From the NCBI GenBank assembly GCA_036365145.1, contig JAEOAD010000040.1, positions 17,618,501-17,682,500 of the forward strand: a stretch of DNA of 64,000 nt. The letters run 5' to 3'. Position numbers and translations under genes: made by a program. This DNA is from Orientallactaga sibirica (Eukaryota; Chordata; Mammalia; Rodentia; Dipodidae). This document shows, one piece after another, positions 54,755 through 64,000 of this stretch. The notes beneath the pieces were generated by a model. It made no database searches and was not told the DNA's origin. It saw only the letters and a program-made list of their open reading frames with translations. The first letter of the stretch is position 1; each line of letters begins with the position of its first letter.

Positions 54755-55165
54755 GGTGTATGAATATTTGCTTCATAAATTCAGGGGCTCTGAGATTAGG
54801 TGCACATATACTTAAAGTTGTTTTCTTTACCTTGCCCTTTATCATTTGTGGCTACTGTTACTCCCTTTTGTATTGCATGTGCATGGAACGCATTGTTCCA
54901 ACCCTTCACTTGCAGTCTGTATCCTCATGGGAAATGAATTTCCTGTGAGCAGCCAATGGTTGAGTCTTGCTTTCTTTCTATTCATATGGTCATGCTATAT
55001 TGTTTAGATGGATAATTTAATCCACTTACATTAAAGGTAATGACTGATTGATGGAAGTCTTAGCTGCTATTATATAACTAGTTTTCCAGTTTAGCTATTG
55101 TTTCTTTATTTCTTCCTCTCTTACAGTCTTCCTTTGTGGAGGCAATTTACTCTATTTAGTTTGCT

Positions 55166-55560
55166 TATTTGTTGTGGTTGTTTGAATGTATGTTTCCCAT
55201 AGTCTGAAATGTTAAATTAAGCTTTGTAACTTGGGTCTCACCTGGCTCAAGGAGGTGTCACTGGAGGTGGATCCTGGAATCAAGCCCAAAGGTGTGTCTG
55301 GGAATGGGTCTGAACGCTAGCCCAAAGCTATGCAGAGAAGTCTGAGCTCTGAGGCTCCTGTTGGCTGCCAGTCTGTGCTTGCTGCTTTTGGTGTTTGCTG
55401 GCTGAGGGTGGTTTTTCTCTCAGCTTGGATCTGTGAAAGGGAGCCAGCTTCTTGTCCACAGATGGAACTTCCTCTGAATCTGTGAGCTTGAAATAAATGC
55501 TTTCCTCCCATCCACACTGACTGGCTGGATGTTCATCCCAGCATTGTGAAGCTGACAACT
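55166..55560 (+). mobile_element. Old ~390-bp repeat, MaLR/URR1-like
   Basis: GGTTGTTTGAATGTATGTTT, GGAGGTGTCACTGGAGGTGG, GATGGAACTTCCTCTGAATC and GAAATAAATGCTTTCCTCCC share layout with 56430-56790. Confidence 0.55.
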
Positions 55561-55573
55561 GCGTTTGTATTCT

Positions 55574-55642
55574 TTGCTTGGAGTGGATAGAGGCCCTGGT
55601 GCACCCGTTTTCTCTCTGTCTCTTGCTCTCTCTGCTTGCAAA

Positions 55643-55681
<39 letters not shown>

Positions 55682-55685
55682 AATA
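55574..55685 (+). mobile_element. DIP-like SINE, 5' truncated
   Basis: Only TTTGCTTGGAGTGGATAGAG onward. About 13 AAAT units at the end. Confidence 0.9.
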
Positions 55686-56429
55686 TCATTTCTCTTTCTC
55701 ACTCATTTCCCCTGTCCTCTTTCTTTCTTTGCTTTTTCTCCTCTCACATTCCCCTCTCTGTCTTTGCTCTCCTTGTTTACTCCTTTTTGGCAATCATTTC
55801 CAATGTTTCATAGCACTCCATGTATGGAGAATGAGGAAAAGGAATTTGTTTGTTTGCAGAAACTGAATGTCACACTGGTTCTTTGAAATAGAAAGAGCTT
55901 TACTTTGGGGAACTAGGGACCTCACAGTCATTGTAAGTCTTGGGGGTAGATGGCTCTAGCCTCAACCATAAACATGACTCCAGAGCAACATCCCAGACGG
56001 ACCAGCAGGAGAGTTTCATTTTCTCTCATAGTCTCCAGGGTGGTTTGTTAGAAAGCTTCCACTGGAGCTGTTTATTCAGGAATGCATTGCCTTAACTGTG
56101 TGCCAGTGCTCAGGAAGCCTGTTACACTACAGCTGGGCCAGAGAGAGCCCCTATCCTTGCTAAATTCAGTCCAGCATGAACTGGATGACTTGCCTTCAGC
56201 ACCTGAAGAGCTGGCGGCTGGTCAGGATTTGTAAACTTAGAAAACCCACTGGCCCTTTGCCTGTTCTTGCTGGCAGCTGTAGTGGAGGTGCAAGAATTGT
56301 CTTCATCTCAGTTCTGCCTTCCAATCAGAGAAGGGCATTTGATTAACTAGCCCTCAATGATACCCAATGAGTCTGGGAAGGAGTCTGGAAAATATGGATT
56401 TTTAAAAAAGTTCTTCCTGTCTCTGGTAG
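55686..56429. other. Intergenic, unassigned
   Basis: First 100 bp CT-rich, rest unique. No gene. Confidence 0.4.
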
Positions 56430-56790
56430 TCAGAGTAGATGGCCCCCAAAATATTCAGTGTTTTATTAGTTTATAGTTTACATCTGCATCCACCTGGCTG
56501 GAGGCAGTGTCATTGGGTGGATCTTAAGGTGTGGTGGTGAGTTTGAGATTTCAGTCTAAAGATATGCAAAGTGTGCCTAGCTGGAGTTCCTGAAGTGTGC
56601 TGTGCTGTGTGGCTTTTGGCTTGTGGCTTCTCTCTCTGTGTTTGGTCCAGAAGCAGTCCAGCTTCTTCTGCCATTATGGAAGTTCCCCTGGATCTGTAAG
56701 CTTCAATAAATATCCCTTCCTTCATTACTGTGCCTGGTCTGGAAGTTCATCTCAGCCAATCTGAGGCTGTCTGCTATACTATCTTTGCAG
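56430..56790 (+). mobile_element. Old ~350-bp repeat, forward copy
   Basis: GTAGATGGCCCCCAAAATAT, CCTGGCTGGAGGCAGTGTCA, AAGATATGCAAAGTGTGCCT and CTTCAATAAATATCCCTTCC. A reverse copy lies at 62650-63285. Confidence 0.6.
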
Positions 56791-56819
56791 AACAACAACA
56801 ACAACAAAAATACACCCTA

Positions 56820-57000
56820 GGCCAGGCATAGTGGCACACACCTTTAATCCCAGCACTTGGGAGGCAGAGGTAAAAGGATCACTGTGAGTGGGAAGCTGTT
56901 CTGAGAATACATAGTGAATTCCAGGTTAGCCTGGGCTAGATTGAAACCTTACCTCAAAAAAACACACACACAAAACAAAAACAAAAATAAAAACAAAAAA
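56820..57000 (+). mobile_element. B1 SINE
   Basis: Full-length, CA/CAAAA-rich tail. Confidence 0.93.
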
Positions 57001-57147
57001 CCTAAAAGGAAGAGAAGAGTGGCTGCTGTAGGCCATTCCACCATGTCTACCACCCAAGAACCATTTCAAAATCATTGTAAATTCACAGCTGTTTGATGAC
57101 TTCTAAAAAGTCATGTGAATATAGTTTAGAAACGTAAAAGCAACATT

Positions 57148-57230
57148 TAGGGCTTGAAATCTAGCTCAGTGATAGAGTACATGCCTAGCATGTATGAAAA
57201 TCTATTCAGTTCCTACCACCAGGACAACCA
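57148..57230 (+). mobile_element. ID SINE leading into a triplet array
   Basis: GGGCTTGAAATCTAGCTCAG then GTGATAGAGTACATGCCTAGC: ID core. The 3' side continues into CAC/CAT repeats. Confidence 0.75.
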
Positions 57231-57235
57231 AACAC

Positions 57236-57418
57236 AAAGCCACCACACCATCACCACCACCAGCACCATCACCACCACCACCACCAGCACCATCACCACC
57301 ACCATCGCCATCGCCATCACCACCATCATCACCATCGTCACCGCCATCACCATCGCCATCACCACCACCATCACCATCACCACCACCACCACCACCACCA
57401 CCACCACCACCACCAGCA
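57236..57418. repeat. (CAC)n/(CAT)n triplet array, about 183 bp
   Basis: CACCAC, CATCAC, CATCGC and CAGCAC triplets, the last 45 bp nearly pure CAC. Open in several frames on both strands purely because of its composition. Confidence 0.97.
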
Positions 57419-57664
57419 ACAAAGATTTGCTCACCAAAGAATAGCATGCATTTCTTGAGGACCAAACACTCTTTTATGGTGACAAAGGTCTGTCCTGGAG
57501 AAGGGGACAGTGTAGCAGTGAAGATAGAATGCACGGAAACTTAGCATATTGTGTGCACACTGCGGCACACAAAGCAAAGAGAAGGAAGTGATTAGCTTGG
57601 TCAAGGGCAAGGAGTGCCACCTACCTGCACTCAAGGTAGTGATCTTCTCAGGGCAATGGAGTGC

Positions 57665-58040
57665 TTGTGTTACAGTCAGGCTCACACTAATGGCAGAAAA
57701 CACCCAACCAAGAGAAACTTGGGGGGGGGGGTGGAGGGTTTTTTTGTTTTGTTTTGTTTTTTTTTTTTGGCTTATAGACTCGAGGGGAAGCTCCATGATG
57801 GCAGGAGAAAACAATGGCATGAGCAGAGGGTGGACATCTCCCCTGGCCAACATCAGATGGACAACATCAACAGGAGAGTGTGCCAAACACTAGCAAGAGG
57901 AAGCTGGCTATAACACCCATAAGCCTGCACCCAACAGTTCACTGCCTCCAGATTTCAACTCCCAAATTGCTATCAGCTGGGGCCCTAGCATTCAGAACAC
58001 ATAAGTTTATGTGGAACACCTGAGTCAAACCACCACGGGC
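57665..58040 (-). mobile_element. Old ~350-bp repeat, MaLR/URR1-like, reverse
   Basis: GAGAGTGTGCCAAACACTAG, CTGGCTATAACACCCATAAG, AACAGTTCACTGCCTCCAGA and CACCTGAGTCAAACCACCAC. A G10 and a T-rich run lie at 57720-57770. Confidence 0.6.
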
Positions 58041-58216
58041 AACAAGGTGTGAAATACCATGGCCATTGGGGAATCACAGCCAGAACACCCTTTCATGCTT
58101 TACTGAAGAATCTGTTGTCTAGCATAGCCCAAGCAGTAAAAAAATGCCATATAAATTATCAATTATCAATTTCTGTTGCACTTGAAAACACCATTCCCAC
58201 TTTCAAAGCACATAGC

Positions 58217-58420
58217 AGAGCTGGAGAGATTGCTTAGTGGTTAAGGCGCTTGCCTGAGAAGCCTAAGGACCCAGGTTCAATTCCCCAGTACCCACATAAG
58301 TCAGATGCATAAGGTGGTGCATGTGCCTGGAGTTCATTTGCCGTGGCTAGAGGCCCTGTGTGCCCATTCTCTCTCTAACCACCTCTTTCTCTCTCAAATA
58401 AATAAATAAATAAATAAAAG
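58217..58420 (+). mobile_element. DIP-like SINE
   Basis: Full-length. AAAGCA(C/T) words flank it. Confidence 0.93.
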
Positions 58421-58562
58421 CATGTAACATAATCTTTATTTATAAGAGCAGACTGTTAAGGGACTGGTGTAGTAATGAAGTAAATTTTTGACTGCGCATA
58501 CACTAATTGTATACTACCTTAATATAGACTAGAGGACAAAGAGAAATTTTAAGACATTGTCC

Positions 58563-58822
58563 TGGGGCTGGGGTGATGGCTCACTGGATTAAGGGTTTAC
58601 TGCTCAAGCTGGAGTGCTCTAGTTGATCCCTGGACCTCATATAAAAAACTGAGAGCATGACAGGCGCTCGGGAGGCAGAAGTAGGAGGATCACCGTGAGT
58701 TCAAGGCTACCCTGAGACTACATAGTGAATTCCAGGTCAGCCTGAGCTAGAGTGAGCCTCTACCTCGAAAAACCAAATAAATAAATAAATAAATAAATAA
58801 ATAAAAATTAAAATAAAAAAAC
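58563..58822 (+). mobile_element. B4-like head joined to a B1 body
   Basis: GGGGCTGGGGTGATGGCTCA then, after GAGCATGACAGG, a B1 from CGCTCGGGAGGCAGAAGTAG with an (AAAT)n tail. Confidence 0.75.
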
Positions 58823-58827
58823 AGAGC

Positions 58828-59062
58828 GGGCTGGAGAGATGGCTTAGTGGTTAAGGAGCATGCCTGCAAGGCCTAAGGACCCTGGTTCGATTTCCCACGT
58901 AAGCCAGATGCACATGGTGGCGCACATGCATCTGGAGTTCATTTGCAGTGGCCAGAGGCCCTGGTGCACCCATTCCCCCTCTCTCTCTGTCTCTCTCTCT
59001 CTCTCCCCTCTCTGTGTCTCCTATAAATAAATAAAATAAAGTCTTAAAAACAAAACAAAATC
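58828..59062 (+). mobile_element. DIP-like SINE
   Basis: Full-length forward copy. Confidence 0.94.
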
Positions 59063-59325
59063 CAAAAAGCCATAGTGGGCTTCTGTGATCCTACCAGGCT
59101 GCTGGCGAGATGGGAGGGTTGGGGACAGGAGGGTTTCTCAGAAGCTGATGGCAAGTGCAGCAAAGAACTGCAGAGTCTGAGCCAGAAATAGAACCTGTTC
59201 TACAAGTGAGGTGGAGAGCCCAGGACCAAGCCAAAAGTTGTCCTCTGACCTCGACACGCATGCTGTGGCACGTGCATGCCTGCACACACACGAACGTATT
59301 CAAAAAAATACCAAACAAATAAAAA
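59063..59325 (+). mobile_element. B4-like SINE, decayed
   Basis: AAAAGTTGTCCTCTGACCTC then GACACGCATGCTGTGGCACG and ACACACAC. Upstream part uncertain. Confidence 0.45.
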
Positions 59326-59331
59326 AAAAAA

Positions 59332-59507
59332 AGCCAGGCGTGGTGGCGCACGCCTTTAACTCCAGTACTCTGGAGGCAGAGGTAGGAGGATCACTGTGAG
59401 TTCGAGGCCACCCTAAGACTACATAGTGAATTCCAGGTCAGCCTGGGCTACAGTGAGACCCTATCTCGAAAAACGAAAATAAAATAAAAATAAATAAATA
59501 AATAAAA
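59332..59507 (+). mobile_element. B1 SINE with AAAT-rich tail
   Basis: Near-consensus B1. Confidence 0.95.
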
Positions 59508-60543
59508 CCACATTGTCCTGATGCTAACCACACATAAAGCAAGGCACTGGAAGAGATACATACAGTCTATTGAAAATAAAATTAGGAAAATACTAAAATT
59601 ATTTAACAATTCTTGACTTGTTGGGCACTAACCAATTACATAAGTACCCAACAATCAAACGGTGGTTTCTTATAATCAACTGGCTGGTCTAGATATTGGG
59701 GAAACACTTTGCATAGAAGCCTCGTTTACACATAGGTGAAGATTACTTAACCTAAAGGTCTCTAGGCACATGAAGTCCTTAGATGCAAATAAACTTGAGA
59801 AGCACACACTTCCTGTTCTTGTCTCATCCGCATCTACTCTCGGTAACTTACAAAGTCTTCCTAAGGTTTTCCAGAGAAAACCCTGAAGAAATGACTCACA
59901 TTTTATTGATTGATGGTGTTTGAAAGGGGATTCGGATCAAACATGCCCTGGTACCTAACAGCAGTTGGGCAATGAAGGGGGTGTGAGGACATTCTTCACT
60001 TGGCAGGCAGGACGACTCTAACACTGAGTGTTTGTAGCCATAGTAACAGCAGAGCATAGCATCTTTTTTCTGGTTACTGGAAGCTCTGGGTGGGATCGAT
60101 CAGACTAGAAGGAAAGACATTCTACAAGGAGCATGGACAGAAATAAGCAGTGAGTGAAGAAAAGAGAGGAGGCGGTGCAGTAGCTAGCAGTGATTGGGAC
60201 ATGGTACATGCTAGAAGCCCTCAAAAGTGAATAGAGTCGGCTCTACCTGCTCTTGGGAATAACATACTCTGATGAGAATCGAGGTCTGTGTTTTTCATAT
60301 ATTGCTTGGAATAAATTGGCAGTATAAGTTAGGGGACTTGCCTGAGATACAGATGGATCAATTGCATCCTTATTCACTTTGAAGTTAGAAAACCACCACT
60401 GCTGGCAATTAAACTCAGTGGTACCTTGCCCAGCAAGCACAAGGCCCTTGATTGGATATCTAGCCACCCCTGTCCCCTCAAAATGTTTGAATACTACTTA
60501 AGAAGCACTCCCCCACTTTGAATGTCTAAAAAATTCACATCTG
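59508..60543. other. Unique sequence upstream of the CNGA1 coding exons
   Basis: 1 kb free of SINEs. No splice-bounded coding segment seen. May contain intron or regulatory sequence of CNGA1. Confidence 0.4.
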
Positions 60544-60709
60544 AGCCGGGGGTGGTGGCTCATGCATGCCTTTAATCCCAGAACCTCGGGAGGCAGAGGT
60601 AAGAGGATGGCTGTGAGTGGGAGGCCACCCTGAGACTACATAGTGAATTCCAGGTCAGCCTGGAGTGAAAGCCTGCCTTGAAAAAACAAAAAACAAAACA
60701 ACAACAAAA
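60544..60709 (+). mobile_element. B1 SINE
   Basis: Full-length. AATTCACATCTGA flanks it. Confidence 0.94.
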
Positions 60710-60984
60710 AAGAATTCACATCTGATTATGACCATTTGGTATTTTGTTTAGCTATTTTCTATTTTTACTTAATTGAGTGGATTTATATAGGACCTTTATA
60801 GTTTTGTGTTACACATGTCTTAAATACTTCTGCATTAATGAAGGTGTACAAATATACTAGCTAATGAAAATTAAGTAGGTGGACATGGCTGCATTCTTTT
60901 AAAGAATAAATCCTAAATGTAACTGGAAGAATTTTTATCATAGCCTTTGAAGAATGGCAGTATAAAGCTTTTGATACTATATAA

Positions 60985-61046
60985 TAATAATAAGTATATA
61001 TGTATGTATATATATATATATAGTATAATATACTATATATAATAAT
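60985..61046. repeat. (TA)n-rich tract 50 bp before the CNGA1 acceptor
   Basis: ATAATAATAATAAGTATATA followed by TATATATA and inverted ATAGTATAATATACTATAT. Confidence 0.9.
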
Positions 61047-61094
61047 ATGTATGTAAAAATTGTCTTCTCACTGATAAGTTCTATTTGTCCTCAG

Positions 61095-61215
61095 ATATTA
61101 GACTAACCATGAAGACAAATATTATCAACACGTGGCATACCTTTGTAAATATCCCCAATGTGATTGTACCAGCTATTGAGAAGGAAATAAGAAGAATGGA
61201 AAATGGAGCGTGCAG
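61095..61215 (+). CDS. CNGA1: CNGA1 first coding exon
   Basis: Acceptor TTTGTCCTCAG ends at 61094 after a pyrimidine-rich run. The ATG is at 61109-61111 and the donor is GCAG/GTAAAG after 61215. The exon has 14 untranslated and 107 coding bases and ends two bases into Ser36. An acceptor before the ATG shows that an untranslated exon must lie further left. Confidence 0.95.
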
Positions 61216-61719
61216 GTAAAGCCATGCATTTTCTCATGCACTTTTGACACAAGCAATGTTTTAACTTACCTGGGCTGAATTTCAATTTAGCCTTAAATTT
61301 GCAATGTTAAAATTTTTGTAATCTATTTAGCATGGTGAACTTGTTTATATTTATCTAACAAATACATAGAGAAATTAATTACTGTGAGTTGTTTTTGGAA
61401 GCACCAATGCCAAGCACTTCTTCATTTGTACACAGGATCTTTCCACATGGGACATTTAAGATCAAAATAGCTGGTTAGTGGTGGCACACACCTTTAATCC
61501 CAGCACTTGGGAGGCAAAGGTAGAAGGATTGCTTTTGCATAAAAGGCCAATCTGGAACAACAGAGTGAGTTCCAGGTCAGCCTGGGCTACAGTGAGACCC
61601 CACCTCAATTAATTAATTAATTAATATAAAAATACATGACATTACCATACATAAATGTGAAGAAGTACCAGGAATATAAAATTCTAATAACATGATGTAA
61701 AACATATAATTTAAATATT

Positions 61720-61766
<47 letters not shown>

Positions 61767-62408
61767 TGTGAGACAAGAAAAGAGGCAGATAGAGAGAGAG
61801 AATGGGTGAGCCAGGGCCTCTAGCCACTGTAAATGAACTCCAGACCCATGCATCACTTCATGAATCTGGCTCTACGTGAGTGCTGGGGATTCAAATCCAG
61901 GTCCTTAGTCCTTTACAGGCAAGTGCCTTAACTGCTAAGCCATCTCTCCAGCCTCAAAAATACAATTTAAAGTAGAAGTTACCCTACCAATGAATAGAAT
62001 GTGTATAATGCAGTTGAATTTTGTTGGTGGAAAGAAATGTTAGTTAGGAAATGAGTTCGTTCAACTATATAATACCACCTAAATTTTGATACTCCACTTT
62101 CTATTTGATAAACATTAACATTAACCAATGTATCAAACAATAGGAAATGTGGATGGTCGAAAAGGCAGGCAGGCATACACTGTATACAACATGACATGTC
62201 CTTGCCAGCTCTTACTGGACTGTAATTAAAAATTGCAGGCTAGAGATACATCTTAGTGGTTACAATTCTTGCCTGCGAAGCCTAAGGACACAGGTTTGAT
62301 TCCCAAGTACCCATATAAGCCAGATGCACAAGGTGGCACATTTGTTTGGAGTTCACTTGCAGTGGCTAGAGGCCCTGGCATGCCCATTCTCTTTATCTAT
62401 CTCTCTCG

Positions 62409-62455
<47 letters not shown>

Positions 62456-63539
62456 ATATTTTTAAAAATTGTATGTGGGGGCTAGAGAGATGACTCAACC
62501 CTTAAAGGCACTTGCTTGCAAAGCCTGATGCTCTGGGTTAGATTCCTCAGTACCCCTGTAAAGCAAGGTGCACAAAGTGACACATGTGTCTGGAGCTTGT
62601 CTACAGTGGCACGGAGCCATGGTGCACAGATACTCAGTCACTCTCTGTAGCAGACAGCTTCAGGTTTGCTGAGATGAACTTTCAGATCAGGCACAGTTAT
62701 GGAGGAAGGGATTTATTGACGCTTACAGATCCAGGGAAAGTTCCCTAATGGCACAAGAAATTGGCCTGCTCTTACAGGACCAGGCAAGAGAGAGAAGCCA
62801 TAAGCCAAAAGCCACACAGCACAACACACCTCAGGAATTCCATCTAGGCACACTTTGCATATCTTTAGATTGAAATCTCAAAGCACCACCACACCTTAGG
62901 GCTGGACCCTAAGACCCACCCAGTGACATTGCCTCCAGCCAGGTGCTACAAACTACAAACTAATAAAACACTGAATATGGGCTGGAGAGATGGCTTAACA
63001 GTTAAGGTGCCTGCCTTCTAAGCTTAAGAACACCGGTTCCAATCTCCAGCGGTTCCAATCTCTAGGTTCCACTTTTAGCCAGATGCAGTGATGCAAGGGC
63101 GCAATGCTGCACTTGACTACAAGGGGGCGCACACATCTGGATTTCATTCTCAGCAGCTGAGAGGCTGCTGGCACGCCCATCTCTATCTGTCTTCCTCTCC
63201 CTCTCTCTCTGTCTCTCTCCAAAAGAAAAAAAACAACACTGAATAATATTGGGGGCCATCTATTCCAACTACCACATTCCCTATCTCATATATACATGTA
63301 TATGGCTAGCTGGAGAGGGAAGGAAAAAGATGAGGCAAGGGTTGCTCATAATGAGAAATGTTGCTCCTGTAACATGGTTGAAATGTTAATGAAACTCAAC
63401 TCTGCCTCCTGTCGGACTGCAGCTCCTTTTCTGACAATGACGACAGTGCCTCTATATCTGAAGACTCGGAGAACGAGAACATCCATGCCAGGGGCTCCTT
63501 TAGAAACAGCTCACACAGAAGGGGTGGGCCATCACAGAG
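61095..63539 (+). CDS. CNGA1: CNGA1, rod cyclic-nucleotide-gated channel alpha subunit, 5' part (partial)
   Basis: Two exons encode the first 74 residues of the rod photoreceptor cGMP-gated cation channel alpha subunit, the channel that closes in the light when cGMP falls. The coding sequence starts at 61109 and reads [20 protein letters not shown], then [15 protein letters not shown]. The second exon gives [20 protein letters not shown], then [20 protein letters not shown]. This is the cytosolic N-terminal region, with its Ser/Asp/Glu-rich stretch, upstream of the Lys/Glu-rich segment and the six membrane helices, which lie beyond the right edge. The start agrees with my memory of the mouse protein. 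The order NIPAL1-CNGA1 and the opposite directions support orthology. Both exons are intact. Confidence 0.96.
61470..61626 (+). mobile_element. B1 SINE in CNGA1 intron
   Basis: Forward B1. The tail has become (AATT)n. Confidence 0.93.
61712..61953 (-). mobile_element. DIP-like SINE in CNGA1 intron
   Basis: Reverse copy with about 13 TTTA units. Confidence 0.94.
62238..62469 (+). mobile_element. DIP-like SINE in CNGA1 intron
   Basis: Forward copy with about 12 AAAT units (62410-62457). Confidence 0.93.
62478..62645 (+). mobile_element. DIP-like SINE, tail lost
   Basis: Forward copy ending in TCAGTCACTCTCTG. Confidence 0.88.
62650..63285 (-). mobile_element. Old ~350-bp repeat, reverse copy, split by a SINE
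   Basis: 62650-62976 and 63236-63285. Its reverse complement matches 56430-56790 block by block. Confidence 0.6.
62978..63234 (+). mobile_element. DIP-like SINE, long subtype, in CNGA1 intron
   Basis: Has the GCAATGCTGCACTTGACTAC block. AACACTGAATA(A)T flanks it. Ends 190 bp before CNGA1 coding exon 2. Confidence 0.94.
63423..63539 (+). CDS. CNGA1: CNGA1 second coding exon (117 bp)
   Basis: The exon has acceptor GGACTGCAG and donor AGAG/GTGAGC. It encodes an acidic, serine-rich cytosolic stretch, then a basic patch (HRRGGPSQR). Phase is right: one base completes Ser36 and two bases start the next codon. This is the fastest-changing part of the protein between species, so differences from mouse are expected. 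Confidence 0.94.
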
Positions 63540-63573
63540 GTGAGCACAGAGGTGATTTATTGCTCTGTATGTG

Positions 63574-63660
63574 CTTTTTGTTGTATGTGTGTGTGGTATA
63601 CTTTATATCTGTGTGTGTGTGTGGGGGTGCATATGTGTTTGTGCTGGTGTGTGTGCTTGC
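63574..63660. repeat. GT-rich microsatellite just after CNGA1 coding exon 2
   Basis: TGTGTGTGTGGTATA, GTGTGTGTGTGGGGGTG and GTGTGTGTGCTTG within 90 bp. Confidence 0.85.
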
Positions 63661-63774
63661 CTGTGGAGGCAGGAGGACATCCTCAACTGTCATACCAGGA
63701 ATACTTTCCACCTCCTTTGCCATAGGGTGTTTCACTGGTTTGGGGATCACCAATTAGGCTAGAGTGGCTGGTCA

Positions 63775-63918
63775 GTAAGCTCCTGTTTCTGCCTCACCAG
63801 CATGGGGATTATGAGTGTTTGTTCCTACACCAGCATCTATGCGGGTCTTGTGGATTGAATTTAGGTTCCTGTGCTTTCAAGGCAGGTGCTTTACCAACTG
63901 AGCACTGAGCTATCTTAG
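63775..63918 (-). mobile_element. B4-like SINE
   Basis: TGTGGATTGAATTTAGGTTC then AAGGCAGGTGCTTTACCAAC and GAGCACTGAGCTATCTTAGG: reverse B4/ID-type head. Confidence 0.6.
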
Positions 63919-63931
63919 GCAAGGGTATGTT

Positions 63932-64000
63932 TTTATTTTATTTTATTTTATTATTTTATTTTATTTTTTATTTTATTTTATTTTATTTTATTTTATTTTA
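63932..64000. repeat. (TTTTA)n at window edge
   Basis: About 13 TTTTA units running off the right end. Confidence 0.95.

Larger units (their letters stand above)
46614..55165 (-). mobile_element. Ancient L1 LINE (ORF2 remnants), heavily interrupted
   Basis: Pieces, in reversed order, are 46614-46743, 46942-47127, 47377-47491, 48555-48910, 49183-49467, 51055-51440, 51643-51715, 51919-52205 and 54755-55165. Minus-strand reading recalls the ORF2 carboxy end at the left ([12 protein letters not shown] near 51290). The endonuclease part is at the right (GTFSK near 52125, YRLQVKGW near 54910). No open frame survives. The reverse-transcriptase middle is mostly absent. Confidence 0.8.

Noticed and set aside
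57194..57544. Proline/threonine-rich and glycine/valine-rich reading frames
   Set aside because: Products of the CAC/CAT triplet array read in different frames.

Overview
This is mammalian nuclear DNA from a rodent, most likely a jerboa-type (Dipodidae) genome. The window holds single-copy vertebrate genes split by introns and is packed with a tRNA-derived, B2-superfamily SINE. That SINE opens with GGGCTGGAGAGATGGCTTAG, has a CT-rich 3' part and ends in an AAATAAAT tail. I take it to be the DIP family described from jerboas. 7SL-derived B1 copies, ID/B4 pieces and rodent-type CNGA1 residues agree with this. The genus is an inference.

Two protein genes are present. NIPAL1 (NIPA-like magnesium transporter) is complete in its coding part on the minus strand. 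Six coding exons, at 23646-23691, 13447-13713, 11559-11615, 9334-9424, 3809-3969 and 823-1451, join in phase to 1251 nt (416 aa plus stop). Its start lies in a CpG-rich segment (about 22860-24250) with duplicated CCAAT/GC-box units just upstream. CNGA1 (rod photoreceptor cyclic-nucleotide-gated channel alpha subunit) runs the opposite way. Only its first two coding exons are inside (61095-61215 and 63423-63539), and the gene leaves the window on the right. The genes are head-to-head, as I recall for other mammals. The 37 kb between the NIPAL1 start and the first CNGA1 coding exon probably contains untranslated CNGA1 5' exons, for which I give two weak candidates. A frameshifted RPL37A retropseudogene sits at 27020-27320.

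Nearly everything else is repeats. There are about 70 DIP-like SINEs, about 40 B1 elements, some ID and B4 fragments, and MIR, L2 and 7SL-monomer fossils. Two LTR elements have clear TG...CA ends and target-site duplications (2733-3592 and 40898-41522). An ancient minus-strand L1 is shredded across 46.6-55.2 kb. About ten copies belong to an older repeat class of roughly 350 bp with an internal AATAAA, MaLR-LTR-like or URR1-like, whose exact class I could not settle. Microsatellites are common: GATA, GTTA, TTCC, GAAA, AAAT, GT/GA and a CAC/CAT array.

I found no bacterial-style system, CRISPR array or novel gene cluster. The most interesting items are the NIPAL1/CNGA1 promoter architecture, the shifted CNGA1 start codon, the dated nesting of transposons, a tail-only retroinsertion with a 15-bp target-site duplication, a perfect 45-bp duplication and a local duplication of about 200 bp.
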